A stretch of DNA of 12,239 nucleotides from an uncultured Lachnospiraceae bacterium (GTDB taxonomy: Bacteria > Bacillota > Clostridia > Lachnospirales > Lachnospiraceae). This document shows, piece after piece, positions 1 to 6,545 of this stretch; position 1 is the stretch's first letter, and the number at the start of each line of letters is the position of its first letter. The stretch is from assembly GCA_947068385.1 (NCBI GenBank), contig CAMTBF010000056.1, forward strand, positions 1 to 12,239, written 5' to 3'. The position numbers and the translations under genes are program-made. The notes beneath the pieces are model-generated. The model did not search any database. It saw nothing but the letters and a program-made list of their open reading frames with translations, and was not told where the DNA came from.

Positions 1-34
1 CAGCCGGTTGGTTGCTGCCGCGGCGACTCGCACT

Positions 35-63
35 AATCTACACACCCACCCCAACGGACACAA
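35..63 (-). promoter_or_regulatory. Possible promoter reading out of the left edge
   Basis: On the minus strand TTGTGT (58-63) and TAGATT (35-40) are separated by exactly 17 bases. The -10 box fits the TAnnnT pattern common in corynebacteria. Transcription would start near 28 and leave the window, so no target gene can be seen. It sits just downstream of the membrane-protein gene that ends at 105. The two boxes are the only evidence. Confidence 0.25.
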
Positions 64-104
64 ACAACCAGGTCACAACAGGTTTTCCAGAGCACCTCGT
101 AACC

Positions 105-1202
105 CTACGTTTGCTCGGCGTTTTCCTTGCTGACGCCAAAGAAGCGCGCCGCGCCCGTCAGGTTGTGCCCCGTGCCTCGAACCAGCACCGGCAGGCAGAG
201 GAGCAACAGCGCCACCAGTCCACCCTGCAGGAGGAACCACTCTGTTCTTTCTATTACCTGGGCGATAAAGAGGCTGCCCCCGATCACCATTCCCACCAGC
301 AGGAGGAGGCACCAGCCGATATTGCTGGACTCCCCAATAGTGCTCACCAGTATCACGGGAAGGATCAGGAGGATATACGTCAATCCGCCAGACATGCCGG
401 CTATCCAACCGGAGCCATTCGCAAAGCCCAAGAACCCTCCTATCAGGACCGAAGCCACCACGGGCAGAAGGCTAATCAGACCGGTCCATCGAGCCCACAC
501 CGCACGGTGTCCGCCAAAACGAATCCACTCGCCATAGCTGCGCTGAGTTCCATCCATCACCGTGAATATGGCGGCGCCGGTAGCGAGTATCAGGATGAGG
601 GTCATACCGCCCGAGGTATCCAGCAACACGCTCGCCAGCGCCACACACACCGCAAAGAAGGCGGCGGCAGCGACCCACCCCAACCACACACGAAGCTGAG
701 GCACGAGGATGCTCTGCACAAACAGGGTCTCGGGGTAACTGATCCCCTTCGTCCGCCCGTCACGACCATCCCCGGAGGCCTCGACGGAGCGTGTCCTTTC
801 CTCTAACGACTCTCCGACGTAGGATCCCGCCGGGTAGGCCTTTCGCCCGAGGATTGCCCGCAGGGAGGAAAGCACGGCCACAGCCATCAGCACGATCTGC
901 TGCCAGCTCCCCCAGGGCGGAGCCCAGCTCAGACCAAAGAGACAGGCGGCCAGGTTAATGAGCACGTCGCATCGCTGGTGCCGCCGCCACGTTGAGCGAG
1001 GCAGATTGAGCGCCGCATACCCGGCGTTCAGGCGGACGTTCTTCTTAGCCACCGCAAAAACGATGAACAAAACCAGGGTAAAGCTCCACCAATTCTCTAT
1101 CACCTCACCCAGGAAGATCACCGGCCAGAAGAACACCGCAAACAGCCAAAAGAACGCTTCGGACTTATCCATCAACCCCCACCACAGCTTCAGCCCCTTC
1201 AT
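105..1202 (-). CDS. Multi-spanning membrane protein, probable ABC transporter permease
   Basis: This 365-residue protein has roughly eight to ten hydrophobic segments, for example near residues 16-34, 38-54, 99-116, 170-192, 199-216, 240-262, 268-289, 293-318 and 322-342. No catalytic motif is visible. Its ATG overlaps the stop codon of the upstream ATPase gene (ATGA), with a purine-rich ribosome binding site inside the ATPase end, so the two are translationally coupled. By position it should be the membrane subunit driven by that ATPase. Only one permease is encoded, so a homodimer is the simplest assembly. YtrA-type operons usually carry exporters or membrane-stress transporters; the substrate cannot be read from the sequence. 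Its GC content (about 54% near the start) is far lower than that of the ATPase gene (about 77%), which is odd for co-operonic genes. The permease role is inferred mainly from context. Confidence 0.72.
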   Translation of the reverse strand: MKGLKLWWGLMDKSEAFFWLFAVFFWPVIFLGEVIENWWSFTLVLFIVFAVAKKNVRLNAGYAALNLPRSTWRRHQRCDVLINLAACLFGLSWAPPWGSWQQIVLMAVAVLSSLRAILGRKAYPAGSYVGESLEERTRSVEASGDGRDGRTKGISYPETLFVQSILVPQLRVWLGWVAAAAFFAVCVALASVLLDTSGGMTLILILATGAAIFTVMDGTQRSYGEWIRFGGHRAVWARWTGLISLLPVVASVLIGGFLGFANGSGWIAGMSGGLTYILLILPVILVSTIGESSNIGWCLLLLVGMVIGGSLFIAQVIERTEWFLLQGGLVALLLLCLPVLVRGTGHNLTGAARFFGVSKENAEQT

Positions 1203-2074
1203 CGCTGCTCCCCCTCCACGGCTCGCGCCAGCTCCTCCAGGGTCAGCTCGCTGCCGCGCACCCCGGCGGGAACCTCCTCCACAGCCCGCAGCGGCAGGGA
1301 GAGGACGAGGCGGGCGCTGCCCGCCAGCTCCTCCACCTGCATCACGTGGGGCGCGTGGGCGTCGGCAAGCCGCCGCACCGCGCCGCCGGGCCCGAGGAAC
1401 GTGCTGTAGCCCTCCAGAACCTCGTCCAGCGGGCCGCCGAGCCGCACCCCGCCGCGGTGCAGGATGCTCACGGTGTCGAGGAGCTTTTCGGACTCGTGCA
1501 GCTCGTGGGTGGAGAGAATGAAGGTGGCCTCCGGGCGGCGCTCGCGCTCGTTGCGCAGCTCACGGTAGAACACGTCGCGCTTTTCCACGTCCAGCCCCAG
1601 GTAGGGCTCGTCCATGAGGGTGAGTTCGCAGCCGGCGGACAGCGCGAAGATGATGCCGAGGGCGGACTTCTGTCCGCGGGAGAGGCTGCTGTACTTCTTG
1701 TAGCTGGGCAGGGAGAACTCCCGCAGCAGCGCCAGCGCGCGCCCCTGATCCCAGGTGGGGTAGCGGGACTGCGCGACCCGGAAGAGCTTCATGGCCTCCC
1801 AACCTGCGGGCAGGGGGGCGTCGATACCCGCGAGGGCGATGCGCCCCATGACCTCGGGGTTGTCAAAGGGGTCCTGGCCCCAAACGGCGAGGTGGCCGTC
1901 GTGGGGGAGCTGCCCGGAAAAGGCGCGCAAGAGGGTGGTCTTGCCCGCGCCGTTGGGCCCGATGAGGCCGTGGATGCCGCCGCCTTGGATGGCGATGTTG
2001 AGGCCGTCGAAGATGCGCGTGCGCGCGTAGCGCCCACGCAACTGACGGGCCTCGATGAGCGGTGTGGTGTTCAT
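1199..2074 (-). CDS. ABC transporter ATP-binding protein (YtrB-like)
   Basis: This 291-residue nucleotide-binding subunit energises a membrane transporter. Walker A is GPNGAGKTT (residues 39-47), the signature is LSRGQ (131-135) in place of LSGGQ, Walker B ends in MDEP with the catalytic Glu at 156, and the switch His is in STHE (His190). A canonical Q-loop glutamine is not obvious: the expected stretch reads MGRIALAGID. The last 90 residues or so form a C-terminal extension beyond the ATPase core, as in other drug- and lipid-type exporters. The start overlaps the regulator stop by ATGA and the gene end overlaps the permease start, so three proteins are made from one message. ATPase identity is certain; substrate and direction are unknown, with export suggested by the absence of a binding protein. 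Confidence 0.93.
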   Translation of the reverse strand: MNTTPLIEARQLRGRYARTRIFDGLNIAIQGGGIHGLIGPNGAGKTTLLRAFSGQLPHDGHLAVWGQDPFDNPEVMGRIALAGIDAPLPAGWEAMKLFRVAQSRYPTWDQGRALALLREFSLPSYKKYSSLSRGQKSALGIIFALSAGCELTLMDEPYLGLDVEKRDVFYRELRNERERRPEATFILSTHELHESEKLLDTVSILHRGGVRLGGPLDEVLEGYSTFLGPGGAVRRLADAHAPHVMQVEELAGSARLVLSLPLRAVEEVPAGVRGSELTLEELARAVEGEQR

Positions 2075-2445
2075 GAGTACAGTCCTCTGCTTTCTGCTAC
2101 GCGGTCAACGAGGTCGTGGAGCTGGGCCCGGCTGAGGTCGAGGCGCAGGGCCTCGTCAATCATGGGGGCCAGGTAGGAGCCGGGGAATTGTTCCCTGCGG
2201 CGGGCCATGATGATCTCCCGGGCGCGGTCGGTCACGAACATGCCCACCCCCCGGCGCTTGACCAGCACGCCGGACTCCACGAGCAGCGTGAGGCCCTTGC
2301 GGGCGGTGGCCGGGTTGATCTTGTGGAAGACGGCCAGCTCGTTGGTGGAGGGCGCGCGCTGCCCCTCGGAAAGGGTGCCCTCCACGATGCTGTCCTCGAT
2401 CAGTTGCGCTATCTGCTGGAACAGCGGGGCCGCCGCCTCGTCCAT
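2071..2445 (-). CDS. GntR family regulator, YtrA subfamily
   Basis: This 124-residue DNA-binding repressor has a winged helix at about residues 8-75, including the helix-turn-helix stretch PSTNELAVFHKINPATARKG and the wing VKRRGVGMFV. The remaining 50 residues or so form the short helical tail typical of the YtrA subfamily, which lacks the large effector domains of FadR or HutC types. The start codon follows a GAGGAGGT ribosome binding site at a spacing of 5. It is the first gene of the operon with the ATPase and membrane protein, the standard arrangement for YtrA regulators, which repress their own transporter operon. An inverted repeat over the predicted -10 box supports autoregulation. The inducer is unknown; envelope-active compounds are known for some relatives. 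Confidence 0.92.
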   Translation of the reverse strand: MDEAAAPLFQQIAQLIEDSIVEGTLSEGQRAPSTNELAVFHKINPATARKGLTLLVESGVLVKRRGVGMFVTDRAREIIMARRREQFPGSYLAPMIDEALRLDLSRAQLHDLVDRVAESRGLYS

Positions 2446-2469
2446 CTCAGACCTCCTCCTCGCTGCTTA

Positions 2470-2483
2470 GTTACTCATGTAAC
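2470..2483. promoter_or_regulatory. Probable GntR operator over the -10 box
   Basis: GTTAC (2470-2474) and GTAAC (2479-2483) form a perfect inverted repeat around TCAT. It covers the predicted -10 hexamer and start point of the GntR operon. GntR-family operators are typically short dyads containing GT and AC half-sites. Binding here would block RNA polymerase, which fits autorepression by the first gene. Assignment to this regulator is inference. Confidence 0.45.
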
Positions 2484-2505
2484 CAACCAACTCGCCTGCC
2501 GTCAA
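2477..2505 (-). promoter_or_regulatory. Promoter of the GntR-ABC operon
   Basis: On the minus strand TTGACG (2500-2505) is followed after 17 bases by TTACAT (2477-2482). The -35 box matches the sigma-70 consensus at five of six positions; the -10 box is weaker. The predicted start near 2470 gives a leader of about 25 bases that contains the ribosome binding site of the regulator. Confidence 0.5.
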
Positions 2506-2541
2506 GGGTTATTCGGAGGGTTACGGCGCGGCCCACCGCCC

Positions 2542-2568
2542 GCGAGGCGACGCCCCGAACCGCCTCGC
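2542..2568. repeat. GC-rich inverted repeat in the divergent intergenic region
   Basis: GCGAGGCG (2542-2549) and CGCCTCGC (2561-2568) form a perfect 8-base stem with an 11-base loop. No T-tract follows on either strand, so it is not a clear terminator. It lies between the GntR operon and the NYN gene, which are transcribed away from each other. It could be a 5' leader structure or regulator site, or chance in very GC-rich DNA. Confidence 0.35.
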
Positions 2569-2689
2569 CGCCCCCGCCCGCCGCTCCCAACAGGAAAAAC
2601 TCCGGGAACTTCGACGCAGGGCCCCGGCATGGGGCATGCTGGGGGTACTGCAATTTAGAGCAATAGTTATGAAACGGAAATTAGGAGCC

Positions 2690-3391
2690 ATGCTTGAACG
2701 CACACTCGTGTTCGTGGACACCTCATACCTCCTGGCGAGCTTCTATAACTCGTGGGAGACCGGCGCGCGCGCACAGTTAGAAATTGATCTGCCCGAGGTC
2801 GTGGGAGTCCTGGGCGGGATGATCGAAAATCAGCTCCACCAACCCATTCACCGGCAGCTCTGGTACGACGGCATCCCGGAGTCCGGCCCCCACCGCTACC
2901 AGCGCGCCCTGCGCTCCTGCGACGGCGTGCAGCTGCGCGCGGGCCAGCTCATCGCCTGGGGGGAGCGGCGCACCCAGAAGGCCGTGGATACCCGCCTGGT
3001 GGCGGACATGGTGGTGGCCGCCGTGAACCGGCAGTACACGGACATCGTCCTGGTATCCGACAACGCGGGACAGGTGGAAAGCTACATCGACGACCCGGAG
3101 AACAATCCCTCCTACTACGCAACCTACATCTGGAGCGGCCCGGAAGGCGCCTTCTCCGTGGTGGACAGCTATGAGCAGAACGATCAGAGGCTCCTGAATC
3201 TGTATACCCTCGGAAGCACGGAGGGCATGGCGTCCTACAACGTGATCCTCGATCAATTGATCCAGGAGAACTTCACCAAGATGATCACCGGCGACGTCTC
3301 CCTGGATGCCTTCGACGATTTCGCGGCCCAGTGGATCTCTCTCGGCGGAGAGCAGATCACCCAGGAAGTGAACCAGGCGATCGGCAGGTAG
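2690..3391 (+). CDS. Chimeric ORF: truncated NYN-domain protein joined to the C-terminus of a sugar-binding protein
   Basis: From ATG 2690 this ORF encodes 233 residues of two unrelated kinds. Residues 1 to about 122 resemble an NYN (PIN-like, LabA-type) metal-dependent RNase domain: FVDTSYLLASF with Asp10, the DTRLVADM helix with Asp100 and Asp106, and the strand TDIVLV with Asp118. The expected next element, an SGDxD-like acidic motif, is absent and replaced by SDNAGQVESY. The remaining 110 residues are the C-terminal end of an extracellular sugar-binding protein. Combining a cytoplasmic nuclease with a secreted lipoprotein tail makes no biological sense, so this is probably an assembly join that happened to stay in frame. 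In-frame starts also exist at 2636 and 2669. I prefer 2690 because MLERTLVFVD begins the domain directly, although AGGAG sits only 2 bases upstream. Confidence 0.7.
   Translation: MLERTLVFVDTSYLLASFYNSWETGARAQLEIDLPEVVGVLGGMIENQLHQPIHRQLWYDGIPESGPHRYQRALRSCDGVQLRAGQLIAWGERRTQKAVDTRLVADMVVAAVNRQYTDIVLVSDNAGQVESYIDDPENNPSYYATYIWSGPEGAFSVVDSYEQNDQRLLNLYTLGSTEGMASYNVILDQLIQENFTKMITGDVSLDAFDDFAAQWISLGGEQITQEVNQAIGR
3040..3078. other. Probable chimeric junction between two genomes
   Basis: Up to about 3055 the reading frame and the genes to the left fit an actinobacterium. From about 3060 the frame continues as a Firmicutes sugar-binding protein whose downstream permease genes fit it exactly. The NYN fold breaks after its DIVLV strand. 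The exact base cannot be fixed by eye, and a short microhomology may hide it. No insertion sequence, attachment site or recombinase gene is present to explain a natural join. Confidence 0.7.
3062..3391 (+). pseudogene. 3' fragment of a family 1 extracellular sugar-binding protein (LipO/LplA-like)
   Basis: About 110 residues at the C-terminal end of an ABC importer binding lipoprotein. The diagnostic stretch is FTKMITGDVSLDAFDDF, then WISLGGEQITQEVNQAIGR, the usual ending of binding proteins encoded just before LplB- and YtcP-type permeases. The upstream part, with signal peptide and most of both lobes, is missing, so about three quarters of a typical 450-550-residue protein is absent. Its stop (TAG at 3389-3391) lies 74 bases before the first permease gene, with a hairpin between. 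In the source genome it would be the first gene of this importer operon and determine its specificity. Identity as a binding-protein tail is firm; the ligand is unknown. Confidence 0.8.
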
Positions 3392-3403
3392 GCGCAGAGC
3401 CGC

Positions 3404-3438
3404 ATGCGGGGAGGAACAGGGAACTGTTTCTCCCGCAT
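3404..3438 (+). terminator. Intercistronic hairpin between binding-protein and permease genes
   Basis: Arms 3404-3419 and 3424-3438 pair along 15 positions with one bulged G and one G-U pair, closed by a GGAA tetraloop of the GNRA type (3420-3423). The sequence ATTTT follows, then an A-run leading to the permease ribosome binding site. A short T-tract suggests a leaky terminator or an mRNA-stabilising hairpin. Such elements after binding-protein genes commonly make the binding protein more abundant than the permeases. Confidence 0.65.
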
Positions 3439-3465
3439 ATTTTAAAAAAAGGAAAGGAGCCTTGC

Positions 3466-4413
3466 ATGGCTGGCAAGAAAATGAAACAGGAAAAAGCGGG
3501 CAGCTTCAGGAAGCGTTTCGTGGCAGGCCTCAAGCGCCAGTGGGTGCTTCACCTCATGCTGCTGCCCATGGTAGTCTTTCTTTTGGTCTATTCCTACTAC
3601 CCGATGGCCGGAATCCTGATCGCATTCGAACGGTACAACCCACGCCTCGGGTTCTTCCGCTCTCCATGGATCGGGCTGGACAACTTCAGATATGTATTCA
3701 AGATGCCCAATACCGGCCAGATATTGTACAACACCGTATTCATCTCCTTCATGAAGATGCTGTTCGGCCTGGTCGTGCCGATCGTCTTCGCGATCCTGCT
3801 GGACCTGGTGAAGCACAGCGGATACAAGCGGAGCATACAGACCCTGATCTACATCCCCTACTTCCTCTCATGGATCGTGCTCAGCGGCATCCTGATCGAT
3901 ATCCTGTCCCCGTCCACGGGCATCGTGAACCAGCTCCTGGGGTTCTTCGGCATAGACCCTATATTCTTCCTGGGAGATGAGAAGATGTTCCCGGGCGTCC
4001 TCATCGTCTCCGATGTGTGGAAGGGCTTCGGGTATGGGACCGTGGTGTACCTGGCCGCGATCACCTCCATCGACATGGAGCTGTACGATGCGGCGAAAAT
4101 CGATGGGGCGAACCGCTTAAAGCAGGTGCGCTACGTGACGCTTCCCGGCATCATGCCCATCATCGTGCTGATGGCCACCTTGAGCCTGGGGAACATCCTG
4201 AACGCGGGCTTCGACCAGATCCTGAACCTCTACAATCCCACTGTCATGAAGACCGGCGATATCATCGATACCTTTGTGTACCGCATCGGTCTCCAGAACA
4301 ACCAGTACGGCATCGCCAGCGCCATGGGACTGTTCAAATCCGTCGTCTCCTTCGCCTTCATCTCCATCGGGTACACGCTGGCCTACAAATTTGCCGATTA
4401 TCGGGTCTTCTAG
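3466..4413 (+). CDS. lplB: Carbohydrate ABC transporter permease, LplB-type
   Basis: This 315-residue inner-membrane subunit belongs to a binding-protein-dependent sugar importer. After a basic cytoplasmic N-terminus it has about six membrane segments (near 28-52, 88-113, 126-147, 178-200, 230-250 and 283-305). The EAA loop that docks the ATPase is at about 205-229, ELYDAAKIDGANRL onward to TLPGIMPI. Length and ending (YKFADYRVF) match the LplB subfamily. I chose ATG 3466 because AAAGGAG (3453-3459) lies 6 bases upstream; the frame is open further upstream to 3331, but that part overlaps the binding-protein gene in another frame. It pairs with the permease 16 bases downstream as a heterodimer. 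The substrate is probably an oligosaccharide, judged from the adjacent glycoside hydrolase. Confidence 0.93.
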   Translation: MAGKKMKQEKAGSFRKRFVAGLKRQWVLHLMLLPMVVFLLVYSYYPMAGILIAFERYNPRLGFFRSPWIGLDNFRYVFKMPNTGQILYNTVFISFMKMLFGLVVPIVFAILLDLVKHSGYKRSIQTLIYIPYFLSWIVLSGILIDILSPSTGIVNQLLGFFGIDPIFFLGDEKMFPGVLIVSDVWKGFGYGTVVYLAAITSIDMELYDAAKIDGANRLKQVRYVTLPGIMPIIVLMATLSLGNILNAGFDQILNLYNPTVMKTGDIIDTFVYRIGLQNNQYGIASAMGLFKSVVSFAFISIGYTLAYKFADYRVF

Positions 4414-4429
4414 GATAGGAGGTTTTTGA

Positions 4430-5353
4430 ATGAAGAAAAAGAAAGAGAAGCAAAAGAACCGCGGCAGGCATGTCCGCAACGGCAGCCTTGCCTTTGATGT
4501 CTTCAATTATGTCTTTCTGGGGCTGATGGCAGCGGTCTGCCTGCTGCCCATCCTCAACGTGCTGGCCATCTCCTTCTCCAGCTCGGCAAAGGCCAGCGCA
4601 GGGCTGGTGGGGCTGGTGCCGCTGGACTTCAACCTGCAGTCCTATAAATATGCCCTGACCAAGCCCCAGTTCCTCACCTCCTTCCTGACCTCCATAAAGC
4701 GGGTGGGCCTGGGGCTGCTGATCAACATGACCTGTACAATCCTGACGGCATACCCGCTGTCCAAGAGCTCCAAGGAGCTGAAGGGCAGGAACATCTATGC
4801 CTGGTTCATGTTCGTCACCATGGTCTTCTCCGGAGGCCTGATCCCCCAGTTCATGGTGGTGAAGCAGACGAACATCATGAACACCATCTGGGCCTTGATC
4901 CTGCCCGGGGCCGTGCCGGTGTTCAATGTCATCATCCTGATGAACTTCTTCAAGCAGATTCCGAAGGAGATCCAGGAATCCGCCATGATGGACGGCGCAG
5001 GGCATCTGCGCATCCTGGCCCAGCTCTATCTGCCCCTGTCCCTGCCCTCCCTGGCCACCATCACCCTGTTCACCGTGGTGGGCCACTGGAACGAATGGTT
5101 CGCGGGCATGATCTACATGACGGATCCGGCCAATTATCCGCTGCAGACCTATCTCCAGAGCATCATCGTGGTCCGCGACACCGCCCTCCTCACCACCGCC
5201 AGCAAGGAGACCCTGGAGATGCTCAGCACCATATCCGACCGCACCCTGAAATCCGCCCAGATATTCATCGCGGCAGCTCCCATCCTGGCCGTCTATCCCT
5301 TCGTGCAGAAGTATTTCATGAAGGGGCTGACCGTGGGCAGCGTCAAAGGTTAA
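4430..5353 (+). CDS. ytcP: Carbohydrate ABC transporter permease, YtcP-type
   Basis: This 307-residue protein is the second membrane subunit of the sugar importer. It has a lysine-rich N-terminus (MKKKKEKQKN) and about six membrane segments, including residues 24-46, 90-110, 122-142, 152-172, 204-224 and 272-292. Its EAA loop is at about 180-206 (EIQESAMMDGAGHL onward to YLPLSLP). The ending, YFMKGLTVGSVKG, is highly characteristic of the LplC/YtcP subfamily. A full AGGAGGT site (4417-4423) sits 6 bases before the start, and the gene follows the first permease stop by 16 bases. No ATPase gene follows; importers of this class usually share an MsmX/UgpC-type ATPase encoded elsewhere in the genome. 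Confidence 0.93.
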   Translation: MKKKKEKQKNRGRHVRNGSLAFDVFNYVFLGLMAAVCLLPILNVLAISFSSSAKASAGLVGLVPLDFNLQSYKYALTKPQFLTSFLTSIKRVGLGLLINMTCTILTAYPLSKSSKELKGRNIYAWFMFVTMVFSGGLIPQFMVVKQTNIMNTIWALILPGAVPVFNVIILMNFFKQIPKEIQESAMMDGAGHLRILAQLYLPLSLPSLATITLFTVVGHWNEWFAGMIYMTDPANYPLQTYLQSIIVVRDTALLTTASKETLEMLSTISDRTLKSAQIFIAAAPILAVYPFVQKYFMKGLTVGSVKG

Positions 5354-5386
5354 TATGAGAACAATAGAGAAAGGAAACTTCCAACT

Positions 5387-6505
5387 ATGAAAAAATATGA
5401 CATAGCCGCCTACATATGGCCGGCCTACACCGGCGACGAGCCCCGCACCCGCATGTTCTGGCCCCAGGGCATGGGGGAGTGGCAGTCGGTGAAGGACGCC
5501 GTATCGAAGTTCCCCGGCCACAGCTGGCCCAGGAAGCCCCTCTGGGGATACGTGAACGAGGCCGACCCCTATGTGATGGAGATGGAAATCGGGGCCGCGG
5601 CCGACCACGGGGTGAACGTGTTCATCTACGACTGGTACTGGTATGACGGCAGGCCGTTCCTGGAGAACTGCTTAAACGACGGCTTCCTGAAGGCCAGGAA
5701 CCGTGGCCGCATGAAGTTCTACCTCATGTGGGCCAACCACGATGCCAACAACCTGTGGGACAAGCGCCTGTCCCAGGACCAGAAGAACGTTATCTGGAAG
5801 GGCGCCGTGGCCAGGCAGGAGTTCGAGCGGGCCTGCCGCCACGTCATCGACTCCTATTTCCGGCAGCCCAACTACTACCGTATCGACGGCGCGCCCGTCT
5901 TCCAAATCTACGACCTGAGCAATCTGGTGGAGGGATTAGGCGGCATGAAGGAGGCTGCACAGGCCCTGGAGTGGTTCCGGGGGGAGACTGTCCGGGCAGG
6001 GTTCCCGGACCTGCATCTGCAGCTCACCGTATACGGCTATGTGCCCAATCTGTCCGGCGTGGATTCCGGGGATAAAGGAAGCTACAGCGGCATCGGAAGC
6101 CGCCTTGGCTTCTCCAGCATCAGCCACTACCAGTTCGTCCATTTCACCGATATCGACAGGGACTATGGGGAAATCCTCAAAGACGTGAAAAAGGAATGGG
6201 AGAACCTGGAGAGCCAGTGGGAAATCCCCTACTTCCCCCATGTCTCCGTAGGCTGGGACAACAATCCCCGGTTCACCGGCATGCGGGAGGGCATCGTGAG
6301 GAACAATGCCCCCGAGGCGGTGAAGCAGGCCCTCTTGATGGCAAAGGCCTATGCGGACGCCCACCCGAAGCAGCCGCCCCTGATCACGGTCAACAGCTGG
6401 AACGAGTGGACGGAGACCAGCTATCTGGAGCCCGACGACCTGTACGGGTACGGGTATCTGGAGGCCATACGGGAAGTGTTCGCAGCCTCCGAGGGCTCCC
6501 TGTAA
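5387..6505 (+). CDS. GH99/WbsX-like glycoside hydrolase, cytoplasmic
   Basis: This 372-residue protein resembles the GH99-like/WbsX family. It opens with an (alpha/beta)8-barrel strand, YDIAAYIWPAY, and has FIYDWYWYDGRPF at 79-91. The family hallmark WNEWTE is at 338-343, followed by SYLEPD at 345-350. In characterised GH99 endo-mannosidases two glutamates three residues apart act in catalysis; Glu340 and Glu343 have that spacing, but equivalence is inference. There is no signal peptide or membrane segment, so it should act in the cytoplasm on sugars brought in by the preceding permeases. The ribosome binding site is an AAAGGA-like stretch about 12 bases upstream and 33 bases after the permease stop, so it is in the same operon. 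Substrate specificity is not readable; mannose- or rhamnose-containing oligosaccharides are possibilities. Confidence 0.87.
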   Translation: MKKYDIAAYIWPAYTGDEPRTRMFWPQGMGEWQSVKDAVSKFPGHSWPRKPLWGYVNEADPYVMEMEIGAAADHGVNVFIYDWYWYDGRPFLENCLNDGFLKARNRGRMKFYLMWANHDANNLWDKRLSQDQKNVIWKGAVARQEFERACRHVIDSYFRQPNYYRIDGAPVFQIYDLSNLVEGLGGMKEAAQALEWFRGETVRAGFPDLHLQLTVYGYVPNLSGVDSGDKGSYSGIGSRLGFSSISHYQFVHFTDIDRDYGEILKDVKKEWENLESQWEIPYFPHVSVGWDNNPRFTGMREGIVRNNAPEAVKQALLMAKAYADAHPKQPPLITVNSWNEWTETSYLEPDDLYGYGYLEAIREVFAASEGSL

Positions 6506-6508
6506 AAA

Positions 6509-6534
6509 TTCCGCCCGGACATCTCCGGGCGGAA
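6509..6534. terminator. Bidirectional intrinsic terminator between convergent operons
   Basis: TTCCGCCCGG (6509-6518) and CCGGGCGGAA (6525-6534) form a perfect 10-base stem with a 6-base loop. On the minus strand the stem is followed by TTTTTAC, a good U-tract for ending the kinase operon. On the plus strand the following CCTTATTT is weaker but usable. It lies 3 bases after the hydrolase stop and 11 bases after the kinase stop, so one hairpin serves both operons. Confidence 0.88.
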
Positions 6535-6545
6535 CCTTATTTCCC

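Noticed and set aside
12..806. Plus-strand ORF of 264 codons opposite the membrane protein
   Set aside because: The product is low-complexity, His/Gln-rich and without domain features; the minus strand encodes a membrane protein coupled to the ATPase gene.
1346..2176. Plus-strand ORF of 276 codons opposite the ABC ATPase and regulator
   Set aside because: It is the antisense shadow of genes with intact Walker motifs and a winged helix, and lacks a ribosome binding site.
2621..2635. GCCCC/GGGGC hairpin just before the NYN gene
   Set aside because: Only a 5-base stem in very GC-rich DNA with no T-tract; expected by chance.
2690..3391. A genuine new two-domain protein combining an NYN nuclease with a ligand-binding tail
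   Set aside because: The NYN domain lacks its final acidic motif and the second part is only the last quarter of an exported protein. The operon context also changes lineage at the same point. A chimeric join explains this better.
3331..3465. Upstream extension of the first permease to the ATG at 3331
   Set aside because: It would overlap the end of the binding-protein gene in another frame and add a non-family N-terminus; a well-spaced ribosome binding site marks ATG 3466.
4358..5608. Minus-strand ORF of 416 codons across the second permease and hydrolase start
   Set aside because: It crosses two well-supported plus-strand genes and their ribosome binding sites, and its product is a His/Gly/Gln-rich shadow composition.
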